Shown here in pieces: positions 38,912-50,132 of a DNA stretch of 64,000 nucleotides (position 1 is its first letter; every line of letters starts with the position of its first letter). The notes below the pieces were generated by a model that was not told the DNA's origin, did no database searches, and saw nothing but the letters and a program-made list of their open reading frames with translations. A program made the translations under genes and the position numbers. The stretch comes from Takashimella koratensis (taxonomy: Eukaryota; Basidiomycota; Tremellomycetes; Trichosporonales; Tetragoniomycetaceae), in assembly GCA_003116875.1 (NCBI GenBank), contig BCKT01000016.1, positions 260,051 through 324,050 of the forward strand. The letters run 5' to 3'.

Positions 38912-40335
38912 GGCGATTGAGTTTAGGTTGTGGTTGTGGTTGGGGTTGTGGTTGTGGTTGGGGTCGGTTGACTGGGGTTTGGGAAGAGAAGGAAGGGGGT
39001 TGGCGAGGAGCGGAGGGGCTAAGAGAGATTGGGGATTGGGTGGTGTTCGGTGAAAGGGATCAGGAAGGGAATCGTCGTGTGACTCGGTCGGTATCAACGT
39101 CGGCGTGTGTAGACGGTGGACAATAACGGGCGAGGGCAAGCTGTCTCCCGTTGTTAGTGTGTAAGAATCAACAAGGGGCGAAAGCGAGGACGAGTTGTGT
39201 CGAGGTTGCCGGCTTGGTGTATGTATCTTGTATATACACGGAAGAGGGAATGAGACGATGAGGGTCGAGGGGGAGGTCCTAGCTCGACATGACCAAGGAT
39301 GGGGGCGGGGACAAGGAGCCGGCTTCGGGCTGCGGCGAGGCGAGGCGAGGCGAGATTCAATGAAGAAAAAGGTAAAGGCAAAGCAAAGGGGTAAAGGGAT
39401 GTGGTTGTGAACCCCGTGCAAGGGGGTGCGCAGCGAGGTTGAGTGAGGCTATTCTTGCGTTCTTGCGTGCTACTGCTGCTCGCTGAGCGTATGTTGTTGT
39501 TCTTGTTCTTGTTGTTGTTGTTGTTGCTGATCGGCTTTGTTGTTGATCTTGCAGCTGCGTGGTGTTAATACTGTAGGTAGGTATGGTTGAACGAACCTCT
39601 ATCAAAGTCCAAGTCCTCCAAGATGGCAAGTCGACCAAGATTTCTGAACGCGTAGATCTGATCGAAATCGCTCCTCGACCGCCTTTGCGCCTCTTCCGCC
39701 CTTCGTCCCATCCCACGCACCTAGGTCCACCTCGTCCACCTCGTCCACCTCGTCTCTCTGCTCTCGTGACGTGAAGGGAGGGGGGGGGGTCAATTCCTGC
39801 AACCTAAAACCAACCAACCGACTGCGAGATACAGGGGTTCGAAATCTTTTTTTTTACTTACAGTACCCTTCTCTGTTGTCCTGTTGACCTGGTGTCCTAT
39901 TCATACAGTAGCCAGCCCATCCCTTGCGCGGTCAGGCCCTCGGACCCTCGGACCCTCAGACCCTCAGACCTTCGCCGCCTCCTCGGTGTCTTCTTATTGG
40001 TCCCGCCTGTCGTTACATTCTCAACCGCGCACTAAAAATAGACGACATCAAGGGTTATGGACAGGGCCCAAAAAACGTCCGTGCTCGTCTCTCGGCCATT
40101 TTTGCACGCGACCAACCAAACCATCCATCTATTGTCCCGACTACGACTACGACTGCGACGACTGGGCAAGTCTGTGATCTACACTAAATGCTTCCCATAC
40201 AGTACCGACTGCAGCGGGATAACAATGCAAGACGACCAATTGGCAAAATCCCAAACCTCAACTCCTCAACTCCTCTCATCCTCCCTTACCCTCTTGCCCG
40301 CGCTTCTCGGCTGCGACGCTACGCCGCCGCAGTGG
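38912..40335. promoter_or_regulatory. XPT1 upstream region / RHO3 3' flank
   Basis: 1.4 kb without a recognised gene. It has several upstream ATGs on the minus strand, a CAA/GTT triplet tract near 39497-39530, a G-run at 39780-39788 and a T-run at 39846-39854. A 63-codon plus-strand ORF at 39583 has a proper ATG but no recognisable features. Confidence 0.45.
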
Positions 40336-42526
40336 TTAAAGAATCACGCAGCCTTTCCCCGCAGCCACATTCTTGACCATTTGACCGGGGCCCGCACTCC
40401 CTCCTTTGGGCCGAGACCCAATACACACACGCGCAGCCTCGGTGAACGCCTCTTGAACTCCGCGGTTGTGCTTTGCCGAGCACTCTGAAGGGTTGGAAAG
40501 GGGTAGGTAGGTCGGTGGCAGTTGGTGGTTGGTGGTTGTCATGGTCCGTTGCGGTTGTCGAGTCGTGGTGGTCGCGTGTGAGTCGTTTGGTTGAATGAGG
40601 GTCGGAGAATAGGTTGTAGTTGCCGATAGAGTAGACCACGATTGGTCAGGTGATTGATTGACGATTCAATACGACGCGTTCCGTGTTTCAGGCATAAAGA
40701 GGGTTATGATGAATGTAGGCGACATTGTTAGCGCTGACCTCGTGTTCCTGCCTCGCGCTGGGTTGTATCCCAACTTGGACTCCCTTGTCCCCTCGGCTCC
40801 TCGGCCCCTCGTCCCCTCGTCCCCTCGTCCCCTCGTCCCCTCGTCTCCTTGTCGCCTTGTCTTCTTGTTTGCTCATCTCCTGGTACCCTCGTCCCCTCGC
40901 CTGATCCTCCCTCCTCTCCCCTGCTCCCCCTATCGCCTCCTTTCCGGTATCCTACACTCCCATCTTGACCCCATTCCTCTGGACTGCACTCACCAAGATA
41001 CCGAGTCGCCCGTATTGTCCTCGCGACCGTAAGTCCCTCATCATACGTAACGTGATGCAAACCCCTGCGTCCGAGTTTCTCATTGACCATTGGGTCTTCA
41101 CGAAGGTCGCATTTGAGTGCTGCAAGAGTGTACCGGCGAGTCGTCAGTTTTGGGAGGGGCCCGGGGCGGGGGCGGCAAGGTGGTAAGTGGAGATGTAAGG
41201 AGAGGCGTCAGCTCGGGAAACTTGAGAGATTGGGAGATGTATGATTGTATCGTGCATGAGGGGCTGGGCGGACTCACCGACGAGAATGATCTTGACTCCG
41301 GGACAATGCTCGTTGACCTCATGAATCCACTAAAAGCCCACGTCCGCATATCAACCTCTACCCCTATCTCGCCTCATCGTCTCCACACGACTCCATATCC
41401 CACCCCAAATCAAAGCCTTTCATTTACTCTTACTCCTCACCACTCACCTGTTGTTCAATGTTCTCCAACGAGACGGGCGAATCGACCTATTACCAAATCC
41501 TTAGCTACGTTCTCAATCTCCTACAATTCATAGCTGTGCTCTGGATTTGCGGCCGAGGGTTCCGGTACTTGGGTGTTGAGCTTCACTTCGACTCACCGAA
41601 AAGCAGAGGAAGATGACGTGCGTATCCGCATAGCCTAAGAACGTCAGCTTCTACCTTGCCAGAGAATAGATGCATGACTTACTCAGTGCTCGTAGTCGCG
41701 CAAAATCTTCTTGGCCTGATATGGTGAGAAGATGAAATCAGCGCTGGTAGAGATTTGTGCGCGTAGCCCTGTCGCCCGTTGCTTGAAAGGTTGAAGAGTG
41801 CATGGCCTTCGAAGCCAGCCACTGTCCCCCAATCCCCAGCCACCAGCCGCTTGAAGCCTGTTGCAGGCTACTGGTCACCTCTCTCCGCTTTGTACTCACC
41901 AGCTGTATCCCACAAACTCATCTCGACCTGGGTCCCATCGACCTCCATTGAATGAACATAACACTCGAACACTACATGTCTTCAGCATCCGTCTCCTTTC
42001 ATACCTCCCTTCTCATCTATCCCGAATCCAAAATTCGTTGTCGTTCCTTCTAACACACACGGATCCAAGGGGCTCGAGAGCCTTGACTCACCTGTAGGTT
42101 CACTACCTCGAGTCAGCGTCGTTATCCAATACCCAAATCTTGGCCCCGACCAGACCACGTATCAACAGGGCCATGTATCACTCACTATTCGTATGGGAAC
42201 GTTCCGCCTGATTGAAAGACCATCAACATTGCGGTCTAGTATGGGAGGAACGAGGATTGGCGTAAACAATCGTCAGCGTGTGCAACTCGGATTGAAAGCG
42301 CCGACGCTCCATCTCTCCCTTCTCGCCGCTCTCTTGCCCTTCGACGCCCATTCCCTCATCTCTCTCTTCACACTTGCCACCCAGGACTCGTGCTCACCTT
42401 GCCACACCCTCCATCTCCAAGAACCACGAGTTTGCGCTGAACCTGTACCTCGTCAGCCCCGATCCAGACTTACTACCCGATCCTATCATCTAAGGGAGCT
42501 GTACTGACTGCTTTGATTCGAGCCAT
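40336..42526 (-). CDS. RHO3: RHO3-class Rho GTPase
   Basis: Membrane-anchored switch for polarised exocytosis and actin. Eleven exons give 210 aa: 42526-42509, 42442-42398, 42235-42186, 42102-42092, 41971-41900, 41715-41683, 41634-41597, 41486-41448, 41329-41278, 41119-40994 and 40484-40336. The P-loop is GDGGCGKT (15-22), switch I EYEPTVFECY (37-46), switch II DTAGQED (63-69), the base-binding motif ALKCDLRED and then ECSAKHNRGVQEAF. The C-terminus CVIL is a geranylgeranylation-type CAAX box. ALKCDLR and YEPTVFE are RHO3-like rather than RHO1/CDC42-like. Oddities: Gly18 where most Rho proteins have Ala, and Cys45 where switch I normally has Asn. Exon 4 is only 11 nt. Intron 10 carries an octamer repeat. 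Confidence 0.85.
40805..40844. repeat. 8-bp CCCCTCGT repeat in RHO3 intron 10
   Basis: Five perfect copies of CCCCTCGT on the plus strand, flanked by further CCCCTCG-like units up to about 40900. In the RHO3 transcript it reads as a purine-rich ACGAGGGG array. It shares the CCCCTCG core and copy number with the array in TRS31 intron 1. Confidence 0.95.
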
Positions 42527-42886
42527 GTCTGGTCAATGACTCGTCAATGATACACCGATGAGAGAAGGAGCGACGCTGGAGTAGGTGTAGGCGTTGTCGA
42601 AGCGAATAAAGAGTTCACACGCGGAATGTAACGCGCCGAGAGCCGAGAGAGGAGAGCCGGGCGGTAGGAGGTGATAAGTGGAAGGACGAGGAAGCGCAGC
42701 GTAAGAAAAGGCCGAGAGACGAGGTACCCGAAGAATGTATCTCTTCAGCCTAGAGGCGAGTAAGAACAGGAAGAGTGTGAGGTAGTGAGAGCAAGAGAGA
42801 AAGCTGCGACAAGAGCTTGGTCGAATTGTTGACACGAAAAAGTCAGTGGGTCCAAAATGGGTGGCGAGGCGGTTCACTCTTTCTAG

Positions 42887-42914
42887 CACGTGTGGTGCAC
42901 GTGTTTTCCACGTG
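42887..42914. promoter_or_regulatory. Triple CACGTG E-box array, 11-bp pitch
   Basis: CACGTG cores begin at 42887, 42898 and 42909, with five-base spacers (TGGTG, TTTTC). The array lies in the 496-bp head-to-head region between RHO3 and the SelK-like gene, 108 bp before the SelK-like ATG and 360 bp from the RHO3 ATG. The spacing places all three sites on nearly the same helix face. Confidence 0.65.
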
Positions 42915-43022
42915 CCCTTCCCTGGCTTGGGCTCAATCGCCACCGCCCTCCTCGTCGTTGCCTTTGTCTCTCTCATATCTTCTCATCTTCACAACAGACT
43001 ACACAACCCACACTTGCGCACA

Positions 43023-43726
43023 ATGTCGCAGAAACCAACACCAACTTATGTCTCGGCTTCGGGTACACTTACTGCCCAACCGCTCTCGAAGCGCGTGACC
43101 CAAGCTGCAGTGGGGTACGGGACGATTTTTTACCTCTTCTTCGAGACGCTATTCAGTGTGAGTCATCAAAACCCAGGGGGGGACCAGGGAGGCTAGGCTT
43201 GTGCTGTGCTAGATGATTCGTCCATTCTCCCTCCTCGATTTCTTTACCTTTCCATTCCAATACCACCTCTCCATCTCGCCCGCAATGGGTTTACCTTTAT
43301 TTCAGTACCTTGTATATCGTATGGTATCGCGTTACTGACAAAATATTTGGCCGTAAGCCATTCTTCAACCCGGCATCATGGTCTGATCCCTCGGCGCGAC
43401 CCGTACGTCGGTAAGGACCTGGCCCCCCGGGCAGGGGGGGGGGGGGGGGGGGGGGGGGAGGGGGGGGCGGGTGGGGCAGTGGTGGCGGGGGAGGTGGAGG
43501 TGGGGGCGGAGGACGTGGTGGTGGAGGAGGGGGCGGGTCAGGTGGGGGCGGCCGGGGAGGAGGTGGTGGTGGTGGTGGTGGTGGGTTCATGTCGATGAGT
43601 GACCTCCAAGGGGGCGGCAGTAAGTGTTTCCTTCCACTCTAAGGATAGTTTACCCGACTTGGGACTGTTTGAGGAGAGTAACTAACATCCACAGCTGTCG
43701 ATTCGTGTCGCGCGACGTGTGGATAA
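43023..43726 (+). CDS. Selenoprotein-K-like small ER membrane protein (Cys form)
   Basis: SelK/SelG-type proteins are single-span ER proteins that bind derlins and p97 in animals. Exons 43023-43157, 43358-43410, 43480-43619 and 43695-43726 join in frame to 119 aa. The layout fits: a short N-terminus with TYVSASGTL, one membrane span (AAVGYGTIFYLFFETLF), a short linker, a Gly/Arg-rich region of about 35 residues and a tail ending CRATCG. The last Cys-Gly occupies the position of Sec-Gly in SelK; no in-frame TGA is present. The exon 3 acceptor at 43479 is chosen because it alone keeps phase with exon 4. Intron 2 then holds a run of about 24 G, whose length may be misassembled. The family call is moderate because low-complexity sequence dominates. 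Confidence 0.55.
43434..43458. repeat. Poly-G run
   Basis: About 25 consecutive G, followed by A and seven more G, inside intron 2 of the SelK-like gene. Such runs can form quadruplexes and are error-prone in sequencing. Confidence 0.85.
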
Positions 43727-44334
43727 CGAGCTCATCACCATGGACAAAGGTCATCTAAGCATTTGATACCGCCAACGCAATGATGTACCTCGTTCCGATT
43801 CACAAGCCCAGACTAGCTCTGTTCGTCCTCGCTCATAAACAAACCCCTTCCCTTCGTTCTCGTTCTTATCCATGTACTGTACCCCTTGACCTCCCTCTCT
43901 CATCTTCACTCTTCTGCCCCAAGCCATAGTAGTCGTATGTGAACCAAATCAATCCCATGCGCCAGACTGGGACACTTGGGTATCAATTTACTTTGCATTC
44001 GCACATCTGGTATGTACCTACAAGTGACCTGCACTTGCATTCGGTACAAGATGGCCAAAGAGTTGGGTTGAGGGTAACTACTGATTGTCCTTTTGAAGGT
44101 TCGAGATTTGACCTGATATAGCGAAGATGGGGAGGGTTGAGGTGGGGAGGGTTGAGGTGGGGTAGAGTAGAGACAAGGGCGTAGGGGTCGTCAAGACGTG
44201 AGAGTCGTGGATGGCGTGACAAGGAGATAACGACAAGGAGAGTATGACAAGGAGAGAGGGACAGAGTATGACAACCCTCAAGAATCTGTCAGATGAGCAG
44301 ATACCTAGCAGCTACATGTATTGAGCGTAACCCT
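43727..44334. other. Convergent 3' intergenic region
   Basis: 0.6 kb between the SelK-like and Ser/Asp-rich genes. A near-duplicate 17-bp motif (GGGGAGGGTTGAGGTGG) occurs in tandem near 44130-44162. No gene is seen. Confidence 0.5.
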
Positions 44335-46380
44335 TTAGCCCTTCCAGAACCGGGCACGGCGCTGGTCTCGCCTCTGCGCCCCAGCGGCAGTGACCGTGAC
44401 CCCTGCGTCCGAGGAAGTGCTCGTGCTGCTCATCGACCCGAAAGCGGGCGAAGACGACGCCGGCGCGGACGACGACGTGGAGGATACCGGTGCCGAGGAA
44501 GTTGACGAAGGAGCCGAAGAAGTCGATCCCGGGGCAGAAGAAGAGGCGCTCATGCTAGATCCAGTAAAGTTGGTACCCTGAGCAAAAGCGTTGTTCGTCC
44601 CGTTGCCGTTGCCGCCTTGCCCGTCGTGGCCGAATCCAGCAGCCGCTGTGGTCGCGTTGAACGCCGTGGTCGAGTTCCTGTCATTGCGTATCAGTACCTG
44701 TAACATCTTCACTCTCCTTCAAGTCTATAAACAAAGTTTGTACCACTTACTTGGCGTCAAAGGGCTCTCCATCGTCACAGCCCTCCCCATCGCCCATCTC
44801 ATCCCCCGTAGAGTTTGACCCGGTCGACGTGCCGGAGTCAGCGGTCGCATTCCCGCCCGTGCCCGTAGCGAGGTTGCTCGTGCTGTTTCCTGGGGCTGTA
44901 GTTACGGTGGAGCCCGCGCCGGGGGCCGAGACGCTACTCGATGCCGGGGCAGACATGGACGACGACGGTCCAGAAGAAGACATTGACGGAGAACCCGAGA
45001 CACCAGCGGCAGTAGTCGTACCCGTGCTGGTCCCGCTATCTTCCTCGTCTTCATCCGTGCAGTCGTCCTCGCCATCGTCACCTTCGTCGTCTTCCCCATC
45101 GTCGCCGGAGTCGTCGCCAGTGTCGGTACTGGTAGACGAGGAGGTAGACGAGTCGGTGGAAGTGGTGTTGGTAGTAGAAGAGCCGGTTGAGACGTCGCTA
45201 GACCCCGAGGAGGACGACGAGTCGGAGCCAGTGTCGGAAGTGTCGGAGCCGGTGGAACCGGTGGAACCAGTGGTAGTAGTCGTCGTGTTAGTGGTGGAGC
45301 CGGTACCGGTGGAAACCTGGCTCTGACCGCCGGTGCTCGAGCCCGTGTCGGCGCCAGTGTCGGTAGCGGATGAGCCAGAGGTTTCGGAGGCGGTAGAGCC
45401 GGTCACGGTGACTGTTGCGGTCATAGTCACTGTCACCGTGGAAGCCTGCGACAGTCGACGACAGGACAGGATCACATAGGGAGGGATTGGAAGGTGAAGT
45501 TGGACAAGTTCAAGTTAGCGATAGTTTATGGATACGTTAGAAACGTTGGTGAGGATGTAAGGGAGCGAAGACGTACCTCGCCACACTCAGTAGCGTTAGA
45601 TCCGGTAGAGACCTCGGACTGAGACCCCGAACTCTCGTCGGTGGAGGTCGAGCTATCGGTCGAGGTGTTGCCAGTGGAGGTATCGTCGTTGCCGCTGCTT
45701 GTACCGGTGGCGAGGTTAGCCGTTCCGCTGGGTGTCGACTGCGCGGCGGCGGAAGACGAAACGCTGGACGGTGCGGGCGACTGGGAGGCAGGGCCAGACG
45801 AAGTAGGCAAAGTACCTGAAGTCGTTCCGGTGCCGCCGGTGCCACCAGTCCCACCAGTGGTGCTTCCCTCGTCCTCACCCTCACCGTCGTCACACTCGTC
45901 TTCGCCATCACCTTCGTCGTCCTCCCCATCACCTTCATCGTCACCCTCCCCGTCGTCGCACTCGTCTTCACCGTCGTCGCCGGTCGTGTCGGTCGCAGAG
46001 TCGGTAGAAGTCGAGTTGGACGTCATCGAGGAGGTCGTCGAGTTGGTCCCGATATCAGAGGTCGAGCCGTTGGCAGCGAGGTTGGAAGTGATCGCTGAAG
46101 TCGAGTTGGTAATCGATCCTTCGTCGGTGGCACCGTCTCCTTCACCTTCACCGTCATCGCAACCCCCGTCCATCCCGTCGGTCATGTTGCCACTCTGCAA
46201 GGTCGAGTTGAAGTGGTGGGTCCCGTTGAACGCGGTCCCGTTGGTCGCGAGGGTCGAGTTGATAGGCGATGGCACAGCACGGCGCTGATTGATCACTTTG
46301 AGGTGGGCAGGGGTGAGGGCCGACGCCGGCGCGGCGAGGCTCACCAAAAGCAGGCTCGCTGCGAGGTTGGTGAAGCGCAT
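44335..46380 (-). CDS. Secreted Ser/Thr-rich protein with acidic Cys blocks
   Basis: Exons 46380-45577, 45445-44751 and 44677-44335 join in frame to 613 aa. A clear signal peptide (LAASLLLVSLAAPASA) is followed by a stretch full of N-glycosylation sequons (NST, NGT, NMT). A strongly acidic block contains repeated ECDDGEG/GDDEGDGEDDEG motifs, and a second acidic block in exon 2 contains GDDGEDDCTDEDEED. Between and after them are Ser/Thr/Gly/Ala linkers, probably O-mannosylated. A small Cys-bearing motif (ATECGEASTVTVTMTATVTV) spans the exon 1/2 junction. No GPI signal is visible; the tail is basic (QRRDQRRARFW). I recognise no enzyme domain; wall or extracellular cation-binding roles are conjecture. 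Confidence 0.72.
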
Positions 46381-47831
46381 CGTGGAGGGAAATGACTGTC
46401 ACAGGTGGGAGTAAGAGAAAGTCTGAGGGCGAGTGGTGTACAAAAGAGATCGGAAGGTACAAGTTGAGGTAAAGGTGGAAAAGAGCGACTAGTGAGTCTT
46501 GGTCTGTCGTGAGCGCACAGCGCTGTGTTGGTGACAAAAGGGGAAGAGAAGAGGACAAAGAGGGGTGATGGGTGACGCTAGAAGCTAACGAATGGGGGGT
46601 GATCGTGTAGTGGTGATATATGCGGTTTCGTAGAAAGGTCGTCGTCGTGGTGGGTCGTGGACAGAGTCAGTGCGTGTCGTCGAGGCGATGAGTGAAGGGG
46701 TGAGATGGGGATGGCAGAGGGGATGGGGATGGGGACGGGATAGTCGTGAAGCAAGGGGAAACGAAGATGGGCAAGGAGACGGGCGACCTGTCGACCTGTC
46801 TTGGGTGTGGGGGGGAGGGGTGGGGGGGAAGAGAGAAGAGAGAAAGAGAGAAAGAGAAAGAAGCAAGGGGGGATTAAGAGACGAGGCAGAGAGAAAGGGG
46901 GGAACTGTGCATGTTGTTGTGCCGCGTCAGAAGCAAGCAGAGACCATTGTCCTGGCAACGAGGTAAAGGGGCAGAGTGATGACTACAGGGATGATGACCA
47001 AGGCTCCCCCCCCGTTGTCCGTTTTCCGTTGTCAAGATTAGACTCACCCATCCTGTCTCGTGTTTCATCACCCCACGTCCTCTCGCAGTCGGCCCCTCGT
47101 TCCCTGCATGAGCCATCGGAGTAACATAAGCATGCACAGCTGTCTTGCTATTCAAACACACATGGAACCATTACTCCCCTCCCTTTGGATCCGACCGTCC
47201 CTTCGTCCGACCCGAGACATCCCTTCCTTCCCCTTGATCCCAATCTTGTACACCCTGCCCTACTCCGTCCCTCCCTACCTCCAATCCCGCGCAATCCCCC
47301 CTCCCCCCTCCCTCCTCCCTCCTGCCCACGTCGTCCTTGTGCTATAAATGGTCACTCGCCCGGGTCCTTGGGTCCTTGGATCCTAGCAAATCCCGTCGCT
47401 GGGGGTAACGTCTCAACCCCAGTCTAGCGTTTCAGTTGGCCCCCTGGCAGCATGCTTGCTTTTGTGTGGCCAATCTCCCACGGTGGTATCCGCTCTTCCC
47501 ACCCTAGGGTATGTAAAAAAAAACACCGAAGATGTCAAAACCAAGAATGAACATCACAAAGTGATCTTCTCGCACAACGATGAAAACAGCATGCGCAGAT
47601 AGATTTGTTACCTCATATAGCGCCAAAGCTGTCCCGATGGATGCATTGCAATAACACGGGCTGCATAAGAGATTTGATATCTGCGATGGGCATCCCCCGC
47701 CGATCACGTGATAACGCGTGACCTACCGTGGGAAACCATGGCCGACGTCTCATCATCGTTGACACCTGGACCATCACCGACCACCCACCACCCACCATCG
47801 ACCCCGACCATCATCCTCAGACACCGCCGCC
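46381..47831. promoter_or_regulatory. Divergent intergenic region, Ser/Asp-rich gene / CSN5
   Basis: 1.45 kb without a recognised gene. A purine tract lies near 46800-46900. A TCACGTGAT element at 47704-47712 is about 122 bp before the CSN5 ATG, a position much like that of the TCACGTGA near SHE9. Confidence 0.5.
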
Positions 47832-49562
47832 ATGGCCATCCCCACAGATGTAGCCAGGAAGACGTTCGAGGTGAACAACAACATCCAGGTATGCTGTCTC
47901 CCGTTTTTTAATCAAGCTCACCGGCTTGGCGTATTTCTCAAACTTTATCAACTTTGGTCGCTGATTCTTTCACTTGCCGACCTTAGGTGATCGACCCGGT
48001 TGACGATATCTTCCTCTATCCGCGTGATCTCGAGAGTGCGCTCGAAGACCAAGCCCCATGGAATGCCGAGTAAGCAGCTGCTTCATCTCCGAGAAACGCC
48101 GAACCGAGCTGATTAGATGTGCTCATTGTGATCACAGCCCACATTACTTCCAAACTGTCAAGATCTCCGCTATCGCGTTGATCAAAATGGCAAGTAACTC
48201 TCATCGCGAGAAATGTCAACCCTCTGACACGACTCAGGTGACACACGCTCGATCTGGAGGTATCTACGAGATCATGGGTGTGATGTATGGTCGAGTTCGA
48301 GATCGGACGTTCTGGATTACCGATGTTGCCGCTTTGCCTGTCCAGGGGACGGAGACGCGTGTGAATGCGGGAAACGAGGTGAGTCATCTTTCTTTAATTT
48401 TCTTTTGGTTTGGTAGAAGCTATGACGATGCGACGCTGACCCGTCTGGTAGGCCTTTGAGTATATGGTGCAGTTCCAACAAGCGAACAACGCGGTTGGGA
48501 AGAGCGAGCTCCTCCGAGGATGGTATCACTCGTGAGTACAATGTGACCCAAATACCTCTAAACCTGGAATAATTGCTGAGAGAACGTACTCCGTAGACAC
48601 CCGGGGTACGGATGTTGGCTCTCGGGTATCGACGTCAACACCCAATCGAACAATCAAAAGTACAACGACCCATACCTCGCCGTTGTGGTAAGCTCCATCC
48701 TCCTTACCACACAGAATTAACAAGTGTCCAGATTGATCCTAGCAGGACAGTGTCCGCAGGCAAAGTCGAGATTGGCGCTTTCCGTACCTACCCAGAGGTA
48801 AGCCACTCCTTTCTCAAGACTTTATCCTGATGCGTGGCAGGGGAAAGCACCGACTTCCACTTCGACAATGTATCAGTCGATTCCGATGGATAAGATTGAA
48901 GATTTCGGTGTTCATGCCAATGCGTATTACCCACTGAAAGTGGAGATCTACAAGACCAAGTTGGACGAACACTTGCTCGACCTCTTGTGGAACAAGTACT
49001 GGGTGGCGACACTGAGCCAGAGTCTCGTCGTTGCGGTGAGTGCTGGGCTTGAGTTTATCAAGAGTCGTAAGCAGCTCATGGCTGACTCTTATGTAGGACT
49101 CGCCATACACCACGTCGCAGTTGAACGACCTGAATGCCAAGCTTCGGGCAGCGACGGACCAGCTAGGTGACGGGTCGAGTACCGCCAGGTTGAGGTTGAA
49201 GACTGCCCCACCGACGGTCGAGCCGAGCATGAAGGGCAGTAAAGGTGGCAAGGGGAAAGCGGACGGCGAGTCGGCGGGTGTCGAAGAAGTCGAGACCCCA
49301 CTCGCCCGAGCGGTCAAAGATGGGTACGTCAAAACATCTGTCTTCATCTCCAGTTCCTCATTCTCATAAGAGTGAAGCTTTGGGGAATGACTATTTCCTG
49401 ACCGCTACTGACTCCAGCCTCTACTCTTACAGCGCTCGAATCACCAATGAAGCTCGGAACGGCATGATCTCACATATCGTCAAAGATAAATTGTTTAATA
49501 CTCCACTCAACGTTAGTGTTGACCCGAGCGTGGCGCAGGCTGCGGCCGTGGGTCGGATGTAG
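47832..49562 (+). CDS. CSN5: CSN5/JAB1, COP9 signalosome deneddylase
   Basis: Catalytic JAMM metalloprotease that removes Nedd8/Rub1 from cullins. Exons 47832-47888, 47987-48069, 48138-48189, 48238-48378, 48452-48531, 48597-48687, 48732-48797, 48841-49035, 49097-49323 and 49433-49562 join in frame to 373 aa. The JAMM motif is complete: Glu75 ([12 protein letters not shown]) and H137-S-H139-P through Asp150 ([14 protein letters not shown]). Further matches are [48 protein letters not shown] and [17 protein letters not shown]. The exon 3 donor is GC rather than GT (ATG|GCAAGT). A Lys/Gly/Ser-rich insertion lies after about residue 295. Confidence 0.95.
48190..48237 (+). other. GC-AG intron of CSN5
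   Basis: This 48-nt intron begins GCAAGT and ends ACTCAG. Removing it restores [10 protein letters not shown], the conserved KMV-HARSGG of CSN5, so the non-canonical donor is supported by protein conservation. Confidence 0.85.
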
Positions 49563-50132
49563 ATATGGATCTGGACGTGAACGTGGGCAAATGAAGGTTT
49601 CACGATGAGATGGCTGTGAGAGAATGGGTATATCGTTAAAGGTGTTTTGCGTTCAGGGCGGACCCGTTGTGTATAGAACAAGTCGAGCATTGTATTTCCC
49701 TGTAGAGATGTGACAAAGTCTGATGTTGCTCATGTTGTGAGCGAAAAGCAGGCTTGTGTTAGACTTTCGATAAAGAACAAACCCGCATTGTATCTTCACT
49801 GTTCAGACGGAATCTGGAGTTTTTCTAGCTATTGAGTAGCGGCTCGATCCGAGACACTGAGATAACTCAATCATGAGTGGATCAGTGTTTAAGAAGAAGG
49901 CATCAATTCATGCGCTAATGCTACATACATGCAACTGCCCTAAGGCGAGGACAAACTGATACCGCGCAATGTCCAACTACGAATAAATGAGACTGTATGA
50001 AAAATGAAGAAAAATCGCTCCAAGTACCAAGATTACGGTGAGCGCGTGCGTGATGCGTGCGTCGTGTTTTTAAGCATAGAACCAGGTCGTATGATAGTGT
50101 TGACTACGCTAGCGCTACTATCGACGAATCCT
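49563..50132. other. Convergent 3' intergenic region
   Basis: 0.57 kb between the CSN5 and arrestin-adaptor stop codons, relatively AT-rich. No gene is seen. Confidence 0.5.

Noticed and set aside
39825..39860. tRNA-like B box (GGTTCGA) followed by a T-run
   Set aside because: No T-stem pairing, A box or acceptor stem can be built around it.
43411..43434. 24-nt intron in the SelK-like gene ending at the first AG
   Set aside because: Too short for a spliceosomal intron; the acceptor at 43479 gives a 69-nt intron and the correct phase.
43297..43590. Minus-strand poly-Pro ORF
   Set aside because: Mirror of the G-run and Gly-rich exon of the SelK-like gene; no non-repetitive content.
44751..46288. 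Plus-strand acidic Val/Glu/Pro-rich ORFs
   Set aside because: Antisense shadows of the Ser/Thr/Asp codons of the secreted protein, which has a signal peptide and consistent splice phases on the minus strand.
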